Source: Candidatus Celerinatantimonas neptuna
GTDB lineage: Bacteria > Pseudomonadota > Gammaproteobacteria > Enterobacterales > Celerinatantimonadaceae
Assembly (NCBI GenBank): GCA_911810475.1
Contig: OU461276.1
Location: 3,225,501-3,289,500, forward strand
Direction: 5' to 3'
DNA: 64,000 bases
Made by a program: the position numbers and the translations under genes
Part shown: positions 10,842 through 20,021 of the stretch, one piece after another
How the letters are laid out: the number at the start of each line of letters is the position of its first letter
How positions within the stretch are numbered: position 1 is the stretch's first letter
Notes under the pieces: generated by a model
Seen by the model: only the letters and a program-made list of their open reading frames with translations
The model's database searches: none
What the model was told of the DNA's origin: nothing

Positions 10842-10870
10842 ATCGAAGCGGGCATTGTTCCCGCTTCGAT
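10842..10870 (+). terminator. Strong hairpin between aspS and yebC
   Basis: ATCGAAGCGGG and CCCGCTTCGAT form a perfect 11-bp stem with a 7-base loop, 35 bases before yebC. The following tract is only moderately T-rich (CGATTTAATAAAAATTTT). It may be the aspS terminator or a leader structure affecting yebC. Confidence 0.55.
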
Positions 10871-10905
10871 CGATTTAATAAAAATTTTGAAGTGGAGAAC
10901 TCGTT

Positions 10906-11652
10906 ATGGCTGGTCATAGTAAATGGGCCAATATTAAACACCGTAAGGCAGCACAGGATTCAAAACGAGGTAAAGTCTTTACTAAGCTGATTCGGGAGCT
11001 CACTGTTTCTGCTCGCGAAGGTGGTTCGGATGCCGATAGTAACCCCAGACTTCGGGCTGCGATTGATAAAGCATTATCTAATAATATGACTCGTGATACC
11101 GTTGAACGGGCTATCAAGCGAGGTGCAGGTGAACTGGATGGTCAGGAGCTTGAAACGGTTATCTATGAAGGATACGGCCCAGGGGGAACGGCCGTTATGG
11201 TGGAATGCATGACTGACAACCGGAACCGGACTGCGGGTAGTGTTCGTCATGCTTTTAGTAAAAGTGGCGGGAACCTCGGAACAGATGGCTCTGTTGCTTA
11301 TCTATTTGATAAAAAAGGTGTGATCAATTATTCACCTGATTTAGATGAAGAAACGGTTATGGATGTCGCTTTGGAAGCCGGCGCTGAAGATATCATTACT
11401 AATGAGGATGGTAGCATTGATGTTTATACCTCACCTGATGATTTTGGTGTTGTTAAAGATGCATTGGACCTAGCAAATTTTGAAGCTGAAAATGCAGAAG
11501 TGACTATGATTCCTTCCACATCAGCTGAGTTGGATGAGCAAACAGCACAGAAGCTGATGCGATTGATTGATATGCTTGAAGATGATGATGATGTTCAGGA
11601 AGTCTATCATAATGCTGAAATTTCTGATGAAGTCATGGAAAAACTAGGTTAA
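10906..11652 (+). CDS. yebC: YebC/TACO1-family regulator/translation factor
   Basis: 248 residues, beginning [20 protein letters not shown], the near-invariant start of the family. The mid-protein [21 protein letters not shown] is also diagnostic. YebC proteins are described as DNA-binding regulators and, more recently, as translation factors helping ribosomes through proline-rich stretches. AGTGGAGAA precedes the ATG. Its stop overlaps the ruvC start (TAATG), so ruvC is translationally coupled. Confidence 0.96.
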   Translation: MAGHSKWANIKHRKAAQDSKRGKVFTKLIRELTVSAREGGSDADSNPRLRAAIDKALSNNMTRDTVERAIKRGAGELDGQELETVIYEGYGPGGTAVMVECMTDNRNRTAGSVRHAFSKSGGNLGTDGSVAYLFDKKGVINYSPDLDEETVMDVALEAGAEDIITNEDGSIDVYTSPDDFGVVKDALDLANFEAENAEVTMIPSTSAELDEQTAQKLMRLIDMLEDDDDVQEVYHNAEISDEVMEKLG

Positions 11653-12173
11653 TGGCTATTTTTCTAGGGATTGACCCTGGCTCGCGTCTGACCGGGTTTG
11701 GGGTTATTCGTTATCAACATGGTCAATCAGAGTATCTTGGTAGTGGTTGCATTCGTATGGCTGATGAGCCATTACCTTTACGGCTTAAGATGATTTATCA
11801 GGGAGTTAGCGAGATTATTACCCAATATTCACCCGATGAATTTGCTATTGAACAGGTTTTTATGTCGCGCAATGCTGATTCCGCATTAAAATTAGGTCAG
11901 GCTCGCGGCGCGGCTATTGTGGCTGCGGTGAATATGGAATTGCCCGTATTTGAATATTCAGCCAGACAAATTAAACAGTCTGTCGTTGGAACAGGCGGCG
12001 CACAAAAAAGCCAGGTTCAGCAAATGGTTATGAGAATGCTGAGTTTAAACGATACACCTCAGGCTGATGCTGCCGATGCTTTAGCTGTTTCATTATGCCA
12101 TGCGCATACACGGCAAAGCTTAATTAACATGGCCGGTCAGGCCCATAAAGTTGTTCGCAGACGACTACGGTAG
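11652..12173 (+). CDS. ruvC: Holliday-junction resolvase RuvC
   Basis: 173 residues, the usual length. Metal-binding acidic residues are visible in [14 protein letters not shown] (first Asp), IEQVFMSRN (Glu about 68) and the C-terminal [12 protein letters not shown]. It cuts four-way junctions together with RuvAB. It starts within the yebC stop codon. ruvA and ruvB, which usually follow, are absent here: a hairpin terminator and a convergent gene come next. Confidence 0.97.
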   Translation: MAIFLGIDPGSRLTGFGVIRYQHGQSEYLGSGCIRMADEPLPLRLKMIYQGVSEIITQYSPDEFAIEQVFMSRNADSALKLGQARGAAIVAAVNMELPVFEYSARQIKQSVVGTGGAQKSQVQQMVMRMLSLNDTPQADAADALAVSLCHAHTRQSLINMAGQAHKVVRRRLR

Positions 12174-12213
12174 TTATATCTGGGGTGAGTATATTCTTAG
12201 AATACCCATTTTT

Positions 12214-12258
12214 AAAAGATCACAAAGTAGAAATTCTATGTAGACTTTGCGATCTTTT
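12214..12258 (+). terminator. Terminator after ruvC
   Basis: AAAAGATCACAAAGT pairs with ACTTTGCGATCTTTT across a 15-base loop (one mismatch). It lies between convergent ruvC and the CBS-domain gene and could serve both strands. Confidence 0.6.
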
Positions 12259-12298
12259 AGCGTGAGAGATAGTCGCTTTACTCAGTTAAGTATACTTT

Positions 12299-12829
12299 TT
12301 AGAAGTTGAAGTTTTTTTGTTGAGATTCCCGATGTATTCTTGCTAATCGATGTAGAGATTTCAGTAGTTGGCTTCGATCAATCGTTCCTACTACAATATT
12401 ATTTTCGACAACCGGATATAATTTAGGGCGGCAAACTGCTGCCCGTGTGAGGTCATCTGCAAAACTGCCTGGTATACGTTCTTCATCTGTTGATTTTGTA
12501 TCAAACATTTTATTGGGATCAAAAACCATATAGGCTGCCAGATCATCGATTGTCTCATCTGGACTAACGGTCACAACATCATCACGCATAATGTCGCCGA
12601 TGCAGCGTTGTATGTCGAAATCAAAGTCATTAGCCCATAATTCACGCATAATGTCTTGTTCGGATACAAAACCTATTAAGTTATTTTGTTCGTTCACGAT
12701 CGGTGCACCGCCGGTGTGATGATCCAACAATAACCCCAGAGCGCGATGCAATCCCATAGATACTTTTAATCTAAGTGGGGAATTATTCATTAAATCACGC
12801 ACTGACATTTTCTGAATAGTACGAAGCAT
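12299..12829 (-). CDS. CBS-domain protein
   Basis: 176 residues with a pair of CBS motifs. The first (MSVRDLMNNSP ... GGAPIVNEQNNLIGFVSEQDIMREL) spans roughly residues 8-66. The second (IGDIMRDDVVTVSPDETIDDLA ... LYPVVENNIVVGTIDRSQLLKSL) spans residues 77-160 and has an insert of about 25 residues between its halves. CBS pairs bind adenosine nucleotides and sense energy state; the effector partner is unknown. It is co-directional with and downstream of focA (54-base gap), so co-expression under anaerobiosis is plausible. Confidence 0.85.
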   Translation of the reverse strand: MLRTIQKMSVRDLMNNSPLRLKVSMGLHRALGLLLDHHTGGAPIVNEQNNLIGFVSEQDIMRELWANDFDFDIQRCIGDIMRDDVVTVSPDETIDDLAAYMVFDPNKMFDTKSTDEERIPGSFADDLTRAAVCRPKLYPVVENNIVVGTIDRSQLLKSLHRLARIHRESQQKNFNF

Positions 12830-12883
12830 AACTTCACCTCCCTTATTTTCGAGTGGTCGAACAGTTAATATTATTTCAGGTAA

Positions 12884-13762
12884 CTAAGGCGCTGATTGTG
12901 ATGATGCCTGACAGGCTGGTTCTGGTCGAAAAATTGTCCAAAATCCCAGTCCAATGATGACGGCTCCTCCCACAATATTGCCCAAAGTTACAGGTATTAG
13001 ATTGTTCATTACAAAGTGTTTTACAGTTAAATCTGCAAAATCACCCGACTGCATGCCGATTGAAGACCAGAATCCGGCATCCGCAAAATAGTGAAGCGCA
13101 ATACCCATAGGAATCATGAACATATTGGCAACACAGTGTTCAAATCCAGAAGCGACAAACATGGCGACAGGTAAGATCATCAGTATCGCTTTTGATAAAG
13201 GGTTATTGGTTGAGAAAGTGAGCCATATACCAAGACAAACCATCATGTTGCATAAGATACCCAGAGTAAATGCCTGTAAAAATGTGTGGTGAATCTTATG
13301 TTGTGCCAGATGCATGGCATTTAATCCCCATTGTCCATGATCTGAGGCGTAGAGGCCTGACCCTACAATTAAAAGGACAACGAATAGAGAGCCTAACATA
13401 TTTCCTAAATAAACCCGTATCCAACATTTCAATAGTGTTAGAGTGGACAATTCACCGTTGACTCTTGAAATTAAAGATAAAACGGTACTTGTAAATAGTT
13501 CTGTTCCACAAAGAACAACGAGTATAAGCCCCATACTGAAGACTAATCCTCCCACCAGGTGGACGAGCCCCCATGGACCACGACTGCCTGTTGTGACCGT
13601 TACATAAAAAACAAATGCTAAAGCAATAAATATTCCTGCTGCAATTGCAAGCAAAAAAGAAGTTTTAGCATTTTTAATGACCTTATGATGACCATAATCC
13701 TTGGCTCGAATTGTCATCTCCGCTGGTGAAATTGCAGAGTCTGCAGCGGGGGATAAACTCAT
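12884..13762 (-). CDS. focA: FocA-like formate/nitrite channel
   Basis: 292 residues with six hydrophobic segments. Both FNT family signatures are readable: LGILCNMMVCLGIWL and PVAMFVASGFEHCVANMFMIP. The second is very close to that of E. coli FocA, so formate is a better guess than nitrite. It moves formate across the inner membrane during mixed-acid fermentation. The usual partner pflB is not adjacent; a CBS-domain gene follows. Upstream sit an FNR-like box and a long inverted repeat. Confidence 0.88.
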   Translation of the reverse strand: MSLSPAADSAISPAEMTIRAKDYGHHKVIKNAKTSFLLAIAAGIFIALAFVFYVTVTTGSRGPWGLVHLVGGLVFSMGLILVVLCGTELFTSTVLSLISRVNGELSTLTLLKCWIRVYLGNMLGSLFVVLLIVGSGLYASDHGQWGLNAMHLAQHKIHHTFLQAFTLGILCNMMVCLGIWLTFSTNNPLSKAILMILPVAMFVASGFEHCVANMFMIPMGIALHYFADAGFWSSIGMQSGDFADLTVKHFVMNNLIPVTLGNIVGGAVIIGLGFWTIFRPEPACQASSQSAP

Positions 13763-13800
13763 AACTTTTCCATTCCTTTTCTGGCTGTGAGCATATTTTG

Positions 13801-13847
13801 ATGATCAAGCATACTTATTGAGTTTATAAGTAAATATGCTTGATCAT
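13801..13847. repeat. Perfect 13-bp inverted repeat in the focA leader
   Basis: ATGATCAAGCATA (13801-13813) and TATGCTTGATCAT (13835-13847) are exact reverse complements. An inner CTTAT/ATAAG pair extends the stem. It lies 39-85 bases before the focA ATG, with no adjacent T run, so an operator or mRNA leader structure is more likely than a terminator. Confidence 0.7.
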
Positions 13848-13927
13848 TAAAACGCGGCTATTTTGAGCTAACTGGCAGCAAATAGAAATATCTTGGTGTA
13901 ATCAAATGCGAAAATTCATGATCTTTG

Positions 13928-13941
13928 TTGATATAGATCAG
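13928..13941 (-). promoter_or_regulatory. FNR/CRP-type binding site upstream of focA
   Basis: TTGATATAGATCAG matches the FNR consensus TTGAT-N4-ATCAA in nine of ten fixed positions. It lies about 165 bases before focA. focA is FNR-activated in E. coli, which supports the assignment. Confidence 0.55.
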
Positions 13942-14142
13942 CCTTATCTTAAGCTGATTTATTATGTAATCTATTAATGTATTATAAATCCTTCTTTATT
14001 GTTATTTTGCAAGATAAAATGTAAGCCTTTATGTACCTTACAGGTGCAGTGAAACAATATTCATTGGATACTTTTTAAACTGAGTATTGAAATTATGGGT
14101 TGCAGTAACACTTTGGCTAAACTGTCAATCGACAGGGAAAAT

Positions 14143-14910
14143 TCAATCGGTTAAAAACATCATTGGGGATTTTGTAACAGGATCTGCCTCTATTACAGCT
14201 TTTACATTGAATACATCTTGCAATAATTTCGGGGTTAATATTTGTTTCGCATGGCCCTGTGTGTAGATTTGACCATTTGCCACAACAATAATTTCATCAC
14301 AATACCGACAGGCCTGATTAATATCGTGAAGGACACACACAACTGATTTTCCCTGTGTTTTAAGTTGATTTAATATCCCCATGAGTGACACCTGATGATT
14401 GAGATCCAGGTAAGTTGTTGGTTCATCAAGGAAAAGGTATTGGCTTTGTTGAGCTAACGACATGGCCAGCCATGCTCTTTGTCTTTGGCCTCCTGAGAGA
14501 GCACTGACAGATTGTTGCCGTAGAGGGGCCAGTTGACATATCTCTATAGCGTGATTAATGATTTGATGATCGTTTTTGCTAAGTTTTCCCCACCAGTTAT
14601 TGTAGGGCGTTCTGCCAAATGCAACGAGTTGTTCGACGTTTATTCCTTCCGGGGATGTATTCTGTTGGGCAAGCATTGCAATCAGTTTGGCTCTTTGGCG
14701 ATGAGATAGCGATGAAACAGGCTTATTTTCCCATAGGATTTCCCCTTCAATTGATGGTTGTTGTTGCGCAATCGTTTTTAGGATAGTTGATTTGCCGCAA
14801 CCGTTTGGACCAATAAGCGCATAAATTTTCCCAGGTGTGATTGTCATATTGATTTTGCTGATCAGTGGATTGCCCTGATAACCGACACTAAGCTGGCTAA
14901 TTTTTAACAT
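14143..14910 (-). CDS. Iron-siderophore ABC transporter, ATP-binding protein (FecE/FhuC-like)
   Basis: 255 residues. Walker A GPNGCGKST (about residue 34), ABC signature LSGGQRQRAWLAMSLAQ and Walker B YLFLDEPTTYLDL, followed by the H-loop (CVLHDINQA), are complete. It energises uptake of ferric siderophore or ferric citrate through the two permeases encoded upstream. Its start overlaps the preceding permease gene by 7 bases. It is the last gene of the operon SBP-permease-permease-ATPase, the order of fecBCDE. Confidence 0.93.
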   Translation of the reverse strand: MLKISQLSVGYQGNPLISKINMTITPGKIYALIGPNGCGKSTILKTIAQQQPSIEGEILWENKPVSSLSHRQRAKLIAMLAQQNTSPEGINVEQLVAFGRTPYNNWWGKLSKNDHQIINHAIEICQLAPLRQQSVSALSGGQRQRAWLAMSLAQQSQYLFLDEPTTYLDLNHQVSLMGILNQLKTQGKSVVCVLHDINQACRYCDEIIVVANGQIYTQGHAKQILTPKLLQDVFNVKAVIEADPVTKSPMMFLTD

Positions 14911-15848
14911 GAGCTTCGCTCCTGTTTCACGATTAACATAAGAAAATAAGGCGCTCCAAGCAGTGCTGTTACAATTCCGGCAGGAATTTCTATAGGTGAC
15001 AGAATCATACGGCCGATTAAATCAGCTAAAAGTAATAACAGAGCACCACTTAACATCGCCACGGGGAGCAGTAATTGATGTAGTCCGCCTGAAATTTGTC
15101 GGGCTATATGGGGAGCAATTAGGCCAATAAAGCCTAACGGGCCACATAGGGCAACACAAATGGCAGTTAGTACAATGGACAGAAGTATGGCTAATTGCCT
15201 GATCCTATGGGTGTGAATACCTAATGATAAAGCTGAAGATTCGCCTAAGAGCAATATATTCAATGGCTGACTCAAAAATAGCGGCAGAGGAAGGAGAATA
15301 AGGCTTATAACTCCCCACTGGAGCTGTGGCCACCCCCGGCCCCAGAGACTTCCCGTTAGCCATAATAGGGCGTCAGATGTCGACTGGGAACGACTTAGCA
15401 GTAGATACTCGTTAATTGCAGCCAGCCAGGCACTTAAGGCAATACCACTTACAGCTATAAATAATGGGGTGAATCGTTTACCAATAAATAGCTTTAACGC
15501 GATGGAAGCCATTAATGCACCTGTCAGGCAAGCCCATGGTAAATAAGTTATTGGTAGATTTGGACATCGGGTTAGTATAAATACAGCTGCCAGAGCAGCA
15601 CCATGATTGACGCCCAGAATATCGGGTGATGCTAGAGGATTTCTGAGTGTCGTTTGCGTGAGTAATCCGGAACATCCTAAACTCGCACCGACTAATATAG
15701 CAAGCAGTGCTCTTGCCAGACGCTGGCTGACAACCATATTCCAACTCCACCAGTATTCGCCGGCTGGTGCGATTCCCGTACGTAAGCACAAAATGGTGAG
15801 TACACACAAAAGGAAAAGAGAGAGTCCTATGATTAAGCTAGTTTTCAT
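14904..15848 (-). CDS. FecCD-family iron ABC permease (second subunit)
   Basis: About 314 residues from the ATG at 15848, with around nine hydrophobic helices. Family motifs include GASLGCSGLLTQTTLRNPLASPDILG and the ATPase-contact loop GLIAPHIARQISG. The frame is open to 15956, but the extra 36 residues lie in the previous gene; the ATG overlaps that stop as ATGA. It forms the heterodimeric channel with the permease upstream and is probably FecD-like. Confidence 0.92.
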   Translation of the reverse strand: MKTSLIIGLSLFLLCVLTILCLRTGIAPAGEYWWSWNMVVSQRLARALLAILVGASLGCSGLLTQTTLRNPLASPDILGVNHGAALAAVFILTRCPNLPITYLPWACLTGALMASIALKLFIGKRFTPLFIAVSGIALSAWLAAINEYLLLSRSQSTSDALLWLTGSLWGRGWPQLQWGVISLILLPLPLFLSQPLNILLLGESSALSLGIHTHRIRQLAILLSIVLTAICVALCGPLGFIGLIAPHIARQISGGLHQLLLPVAMLSGALLLLLADLIGRMILSPIEIPAGIVTALLGAPYFLMLIVKQERSSC

Positions 15849-16828
15849 GCACGACGTACCAGATAGATTAGACAGGGAGCGCCAATGATTGCTAATACTG
15901 CCCCGGCAGGCGTTTCGGCGGGAAAGTTGGTTGCTCGACCCAATAGATCCCCCCAACTGACTAAATTTGCTCCGATTAGCATGGAGACGGGTAGCATAAA
16001 TCGATGTCTATGGCCTGTTAGAAACCGTGCCAGGTGGGGAACCAATAAACCGACAAAGGCAAACTGACCACAGAGGCTTACAGTTGTTGAAACTAAAACG
16101 AGAACAAGCAGGCTCAATGATATCTGCCAGTAGTTAAAAGAAATGCCTAAATTCTGAGCTTGTTCCCGTCCGAGTTGAAGAAGATCTAATCGATGACTGA
16201 TTAATAGAAGAATGATAAGTATAGGAACGATGATTTTCATGAGCCAGAACACATCATGTGCACGTAACCCGGCTAAGTTGCCGGTTAATTGGTTGAGTAG
16301 ACTGTGACTACTGGATTCGAAAAAAAGCAGTAATACCCGGGTGATAGCACTGCAAAAAGCGGTGACGGTCAATCCGCATAGAATCAGTTTCAGAGAATTA
16401 TTTTGTCGGCCTGTATGGGTTAAAAACATGATGATTCCCCAGCAGCAGGCAGCGGTTATCATGCTAATTAATTGATCATAGAGCCAACCAGGCCATATCG
16501 GAAGAATGGTTGCTAAGACAAGCCCCAGAGAAGCCCCTGCGGTGATTCCAAATAAACTTGGTGATGCAAGTGGGTTACCTGTTATGGCCTGCATGCACGT
16601 TCCTGCTGATGCTAAAGCAGCCCCGATGAGTATTGCTGCGATAAAACGGGGAATACGTAACTCACGGATGACTAATTCAACAGTATTTTGTATATTTTGA
16701 CCACTTATAACATGCCAGGCCTCCTGTATGTTTAATGATAGAGGTGAAAATTGGGTTAGCGATAAAATACCGGCAAGGATAATGAGTGAACATAGCCCCA
16801 GGCAAATGGCAAAATAATGATTGTTCAT
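15845..16828 (-). CDS. FecCD-family iron ABC permease (first subunit)
   Basis: 327 residues, polytopic. The family motif GAALASAGTCMQAITGNPLASPSLFG and the coupling loop GLLVPHLARFLTG are clear. Overlaps its neighbours by 4 bases on both sides, so the operon is tightly coupled. Probably FecC-like by position directly after the binding protein. Confidence 0.92.
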   Translation of the reverse strand: MNNHYFAICLGLCSLIILAGILSLTQFSPLSLNIQEAWHVISGQNIQNTVELVIRELRIPRFIAAILIGAALASAGTCMQAITGNPLASPSLFGITAGASLGLVLATILPIWPGWLYDQLISMITAACCWGIIMFLTHTGRQNNSLKLILCGLTVTAFCSAITRVLLLFFESSSHSLLNQLTGNLAGLRAHDVFWLMKIIVPILIILLLISHRLDLLQLGREQAQNLGISFNYWQISLSLLVLVLVSTTVSLCGQFAFVGLLVPHLARFLTGHRHRFMLPVSMLIGANLVSWGDLLGRATNFPAETPAGAVLAIIGAPCLIYLVRRA

Positions 16829-17685
16829 GATGAATGCACCAAAATGCCCACAATACGTTTTGCCATTATTTCAGAGCTTAAAAGCCCACGTCCTTTTACC
16901 CAGATATTTCCGTTTACGGTATAGATATGATGTTTTTGAACGGCTGGTAGGCTATGCCAGAGTGGGTCATTTTTCCAGATTTGAGAGAGTGAATAACGAC
17001 CATAGCGGCCAAGGAGTAATCGATCAGGGTTCATGGCTAAAAGCTGCTCGATGCTAATCTGCCGGCTTGGCTGACTGTCATTAAATCCGGTTTCTGCCGG
17101 AGTTAACCCTAAAGCGGTTAAAAGCCCACCAATATAAGAGTCGGCGGAATGAACAAAAATGCTCGGGCCTCTTGATATCATAAATAGAATAGGCTGATGT
17201 TGATAAGGTATTAATTGTTGACGTAGATGGCCAAATAAATCCCGGTGTTGTTTGATTCTTTGACGCATCTTTTGGGATAACCCTAAGGATTTTCCAATTT
17301 GGAAAGCAGCATTAATATTTTCGGTATAGTTGGCACGTCTTGACGCCAGCAATAAAGTGGGAGCTATTTGTCGCAGTTGATCGGTGATAAATGAATGCCG
17401 GTTTTTATCGGCAATAATCAGGGTAGGGTGCAGAGCAGCAATTGCTTCAATATTGGGCTGGGCCCGACTTCCGACAGATTGTATGTGGAGATTCTGCAGG
17501 GCAGGAAGAAGCTGACTGGGTCGCCCGTCATCTGCAATACCTACAGGCGTTATACCGATAGCAACAAGATCTTCTGCAAAAGAGAACTCAAGAGCTACGA
17601 CACGAGGCGTGCCGGCGAATGACGTGAAGCTAAACAGGCTCATAAATAGCCCGATTAAAGTACAACTGAGAGAGTTTAGCCACAT
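16825..17685 (-). CDS. Periplasmic iron-chelate binding protein (FecB-like)
   Basis: About 286 residues from the ATG at 17685, with a signal peptide (SLSCTLIGLFMSLFSFTSFAG, cleavage after FA). The body resembles E. coli FecB closely in VVALEFSFAEDLVAIGITPVGIADD, VGSRAQPNIEAIAALHPTLIIAD and QIAPTLLLASR. It delivers the ferric chelate from the periplasm to the permease pair. The frame extends to a GTG at 17739; neither start has a ribosome site, but the ATG gives a compact signal peptide. FecB similarity suggests ferric citrate, yet the partner receptor lacks a FecA-type signalling domain, so the substrate stays open. Confidence 0.88.
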   Translation of the reverse strand: MWLNSLSCTLIGLFMSLFSFTSFAGTPRVVALEFSFAEDLVAIGITPVGIADDGRPSQLLPALQNLHIQSVGSRAQPNIEAIAALHPTLIIADKNRHSFITDQLRQIAPTLLLASRRANYTENINAAFQIGKSLGLSQKMRQRIKQHRDLFGHLRQQLIPYQHQPILFMISRGPSIFVHSADSYIGGLLTALGLTPAETGFNDSQPSRQISIEQLLAMNPDRLLLGRYGRYSLSQIWKNDPLWHSLPAVQKHHIYTVNGNIWVKGRGLLSSEIMAKRIVGILVHSS

Positions 17686-17820
17686 AACTTGAAGTAATAA
17701 GGTGTTGGTCAGAGGCGTTATCTTAACCAGATAAAACACAAAAATAAATAATAATGAAAACTATTTCTATTTACGTAAATATTATTAGTTGTACAGAGTT
17801 GTGTTTAATCGGTTATTTAT

Positions 17821-17839
17821 TAGAATGCGAATCATTTTC
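17821..17839. promoter_or_regulatory. Fur box between the divergent iron genes
   Basis: TAGAATGCGAATCATTTTC matches the 19-bp Fur consensus (GATAATGATAATCATTATC) at 14 of 19 positions. It lies just before the receptor ATG at 17864. A weaker 12/19 match sits near 17746-17764, closer to the binding-protein gene. Iron repression of both units is inferred. Confidence 0.6.
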
Positions 17840-17863
17840 GTTAACATAAAGGGAATGATGAAC

Positions 17864-19969
17864 ATGAAGCGAGCTATTAGGTTAACTGGTTTAGCTTTTA
17901 TTTGTACGGGTGTGCAATGGCCTGCCTATGCAAGTAGTCAGGTTAGTTTAGATGATATGGACGTGTCTGCTCAAACGACCCAGACGACCAGTAAAACAGG
18001 AGCGCCTGAAGATTCGCAAAGCTTAACGATCAATCAGCTTACGGCAAATCAGATTGAACAGAGTCAACCAGAACAATTGTCAGATGCTATTTCATTATTA
18101 CCTGGGATCCAGGTATCCGGTAGTAATAGTTATAGCTATGTTTCCCGTGGATTCGCGCTGAGCAGAGACAATGTCAAAATTGATGGTATGAATGCCTGGG
18201 CCTTGAAAGATAACCAGATCCCATTAATTGCCATCGAGCGGGTCGATGTGCTTAAAGGCGTTGGCTCAATGCTATATGGCAGCCAGTCGGTTGGTGGAAC
18301 AATTAATGTGGTGACTAAAAAACCTCAGGCGAAGCGTTACCATGAGATACAAATTGAGGGAGGAAGTTATATGAGTCCCTCAACTGACCAGACAATTGGG
18401 GCTCGTCACCTCGCATTTGATAGCACCGGAGCAGTTGATCATCAGGAGCATTGGCTCTACCGTTTTTTAGGGGATTACAAAGGCAAAAGTGGTTTTGCAG
18501 ATAACCAAAATACCCATGGTTATTATTTTTCGCCAATGTTGACATGGCAACCAGATGATCATCAATCCTTAATAGCGCAGATGGAACTGACCCGATATAC
18601 CTATAATTATGCTTCAGCACTGGTTGCTCCAGACAGTGATATCAGCAAAGTGGCTGCGATTACAACTAATTATTTCGGTCCTCAAAATGAAGCTAGTGAT
18701 CAGGGCGTTTCTGCGACGTTAACTTATCTGCGTCATCTTGATAATGGATGGGACAGTACAACACGCTGGCGCAGTGTCTGGCATCGTGATGAAAGAGCGA
18801 ATTTTGCGATAGGTTCTGTGTCATCGACAAGTGTTAAACGGCGTTATCGTCATCTGCGTAATCATCAATTAAATCATCAGTTAGATAGCTATCTGACTGG
18901 CCGCATGATGACGTATGGTGTAAGTCATGATTTGACGTTAGGTATGAGCTACGCTCACACGCGAAATGATTTTAACCGGTTAAACTGGGGGAGTAATGAT
19001 TCAGCTTTGACCGTATCTGTTTATGATCCTCAATTTACCCAGATTGATACCAATTCGATCTCAAATAGTCCGGGAACGCATCGAATTTATACCTATGATA
19101 CTTATAGCCTGTATGCTCAGGATATATTGGGATTAACGAAGAAACTAAATTTACAATTGGCTAACCGATTCGATTGGCAACAACGTGACGCGACATATGT
19201 TCCTTATACCAAATCCAATGGCACATTTGTCAGCGGAAGTCATGAATCAGCAAGCGAGCATTACTGGACGCCGACATTAGGATTAAGCTATCGTTTCACA
19301 CCGATTATACGCTGGCATGGCAGTTATGCTCAATCGTATGCGACCAGTGGTGTTGATAAAACCGATGCATCGGGTAAGCCGTTTGATCCAACCCGAGGTA
19401 TCCAATATGAAACTGGGTTACAAATTACACCGGATCAGCTTTGGAGTGCTGAGTTAAACTTATTTCACATTATCAAGAAAAATGTCATCGTGACGGATGT
19501 TGATGGAAACAATGCTGCACTGGGACGGGTACGTAGTCAGGGGGCAGAATTAAGTGTGACCATGCAACCGACATACCGTTGGAAAATGAAAGGTGCTTAT
19601 ACCTGGCTTAAAACAGAAGTACTCAAGGCAAACCAGTCTGGCAGCAGTACGCAGGGAAACGAATTTATTAACGCACCACGGCAGCGAATGACATTACAAA
19701 GTAATTATCAGTTATTGGCTCCATGGTCTGTTGGTGCGGTTTTGATTGCCCAAACACATAGTTACGGAAGTACAGATAATCAACTGGTACTTCCTGGCTA
19801 TGCAACAGTTAATTTAACAAGCCGTTATCAGATTAATAAGCAGTTAAGGTTGGATGTTGGCCTTAAAAATTTACTGAATAAGACATATTATACATCGGCT
19901 AAAAATGCGAATACGATTTATGCAGGTGAACCTCGTTATATGCAGGCAAAATTGAGCTATCAGTTTTAA
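17864..19969 (+). CDS. TonB-dependent ferric-siderophore receptor
   Basis: 701 residues with a signal peptide (MKRAIRLTGLAFICTGVQWPAYA). The plug domain is clear (LSDAISLLPGIQVSG, then IERVDVLKGVGSMLYGSQSVGGTINVVTKKP at about residues 120-155), followed by a 22-strand barrel ending in the canonical Phe (AKLSYQF). The frame is open to 17789, but a Fur box lies in that stretch; GGGA eight bases upstream supports the ATG at 17864. It resembles FhuA/FhuE-type receptors and lacks the N-terminal STN signalling domain of FecA. It is divergent from the ABC operon; no tonB-exbBD is nearby. Confidence 0.92.
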   Translation: MKRAIRLTGLAFICTGVQWPAYASSQVSLDDMDVSAQTTQTTSKTGAPEDSQSLTINQLTANQIEQSQPEQLSDAISLLPGIQVSGSNSYSYVSRGFALSRDNVKIDGMNAWALKDNQIPLIAIERVDVLKGVGSMLYGSQSVGGTINVVTKKPQAKRYHEIQIEGGSYMSPSTDQTIGARHLAFDSTGAVDHQEHWLYRFLGDYKGKSGFADNQNTHGYYFSPMLTWQPDDHQSLIAQMELTRYTYNYASALVAPDSDISKVAAITTNYFGPQNEASDQGVSATLTYLRHLDNGWDSTTRWRSVWHRDERANFAIGSVSSTSVKRRYRHLRNHQLNHQLDSYLTGRMMTYGVSHDLTLGMSYAHTRNDFNRLNWGSNDSALTVSVYDPQFTQIDTNSISNSPGTHRIYTYDTYSLYAQDILGLTKKLNLQLANRFDWQQRDATYVPYTKSNGTFVSGSHESASEHYWTPTLGLSYRFTPIIRWHGSYAQSYATSGVDKTDASGKPFDPTRGIQYETGLQITPDQLWSAELNLFHIIKKNVIVTDVDGNNAALGRVRSQGAELSVTMQPTYRWKMKGAYTWLKTEVLKANQSGSSTQGNEFINAPRQRMTLQSNYQLLAPWSVGAVLIAQTHSYGSTDNQLVLPGYATVNLTSRYQINKQLRLDVGLKNLLNKTYYTSAKNANTIYAGEPRYMQAKLSYQF

Positions 19970-20021
19970 TCTGAGTTCTGTCATTTGTTTAGCCTTTTAA
20001 CTGCCTGATTTCAGATAATAA

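Noticed and set aside
17789-17863. Longer N-terminus of the TonB-dependent receptor
   Set aside because: It covers a Fur box and would bury the signal peptide; the ATG at 17864 has a ribosome site.
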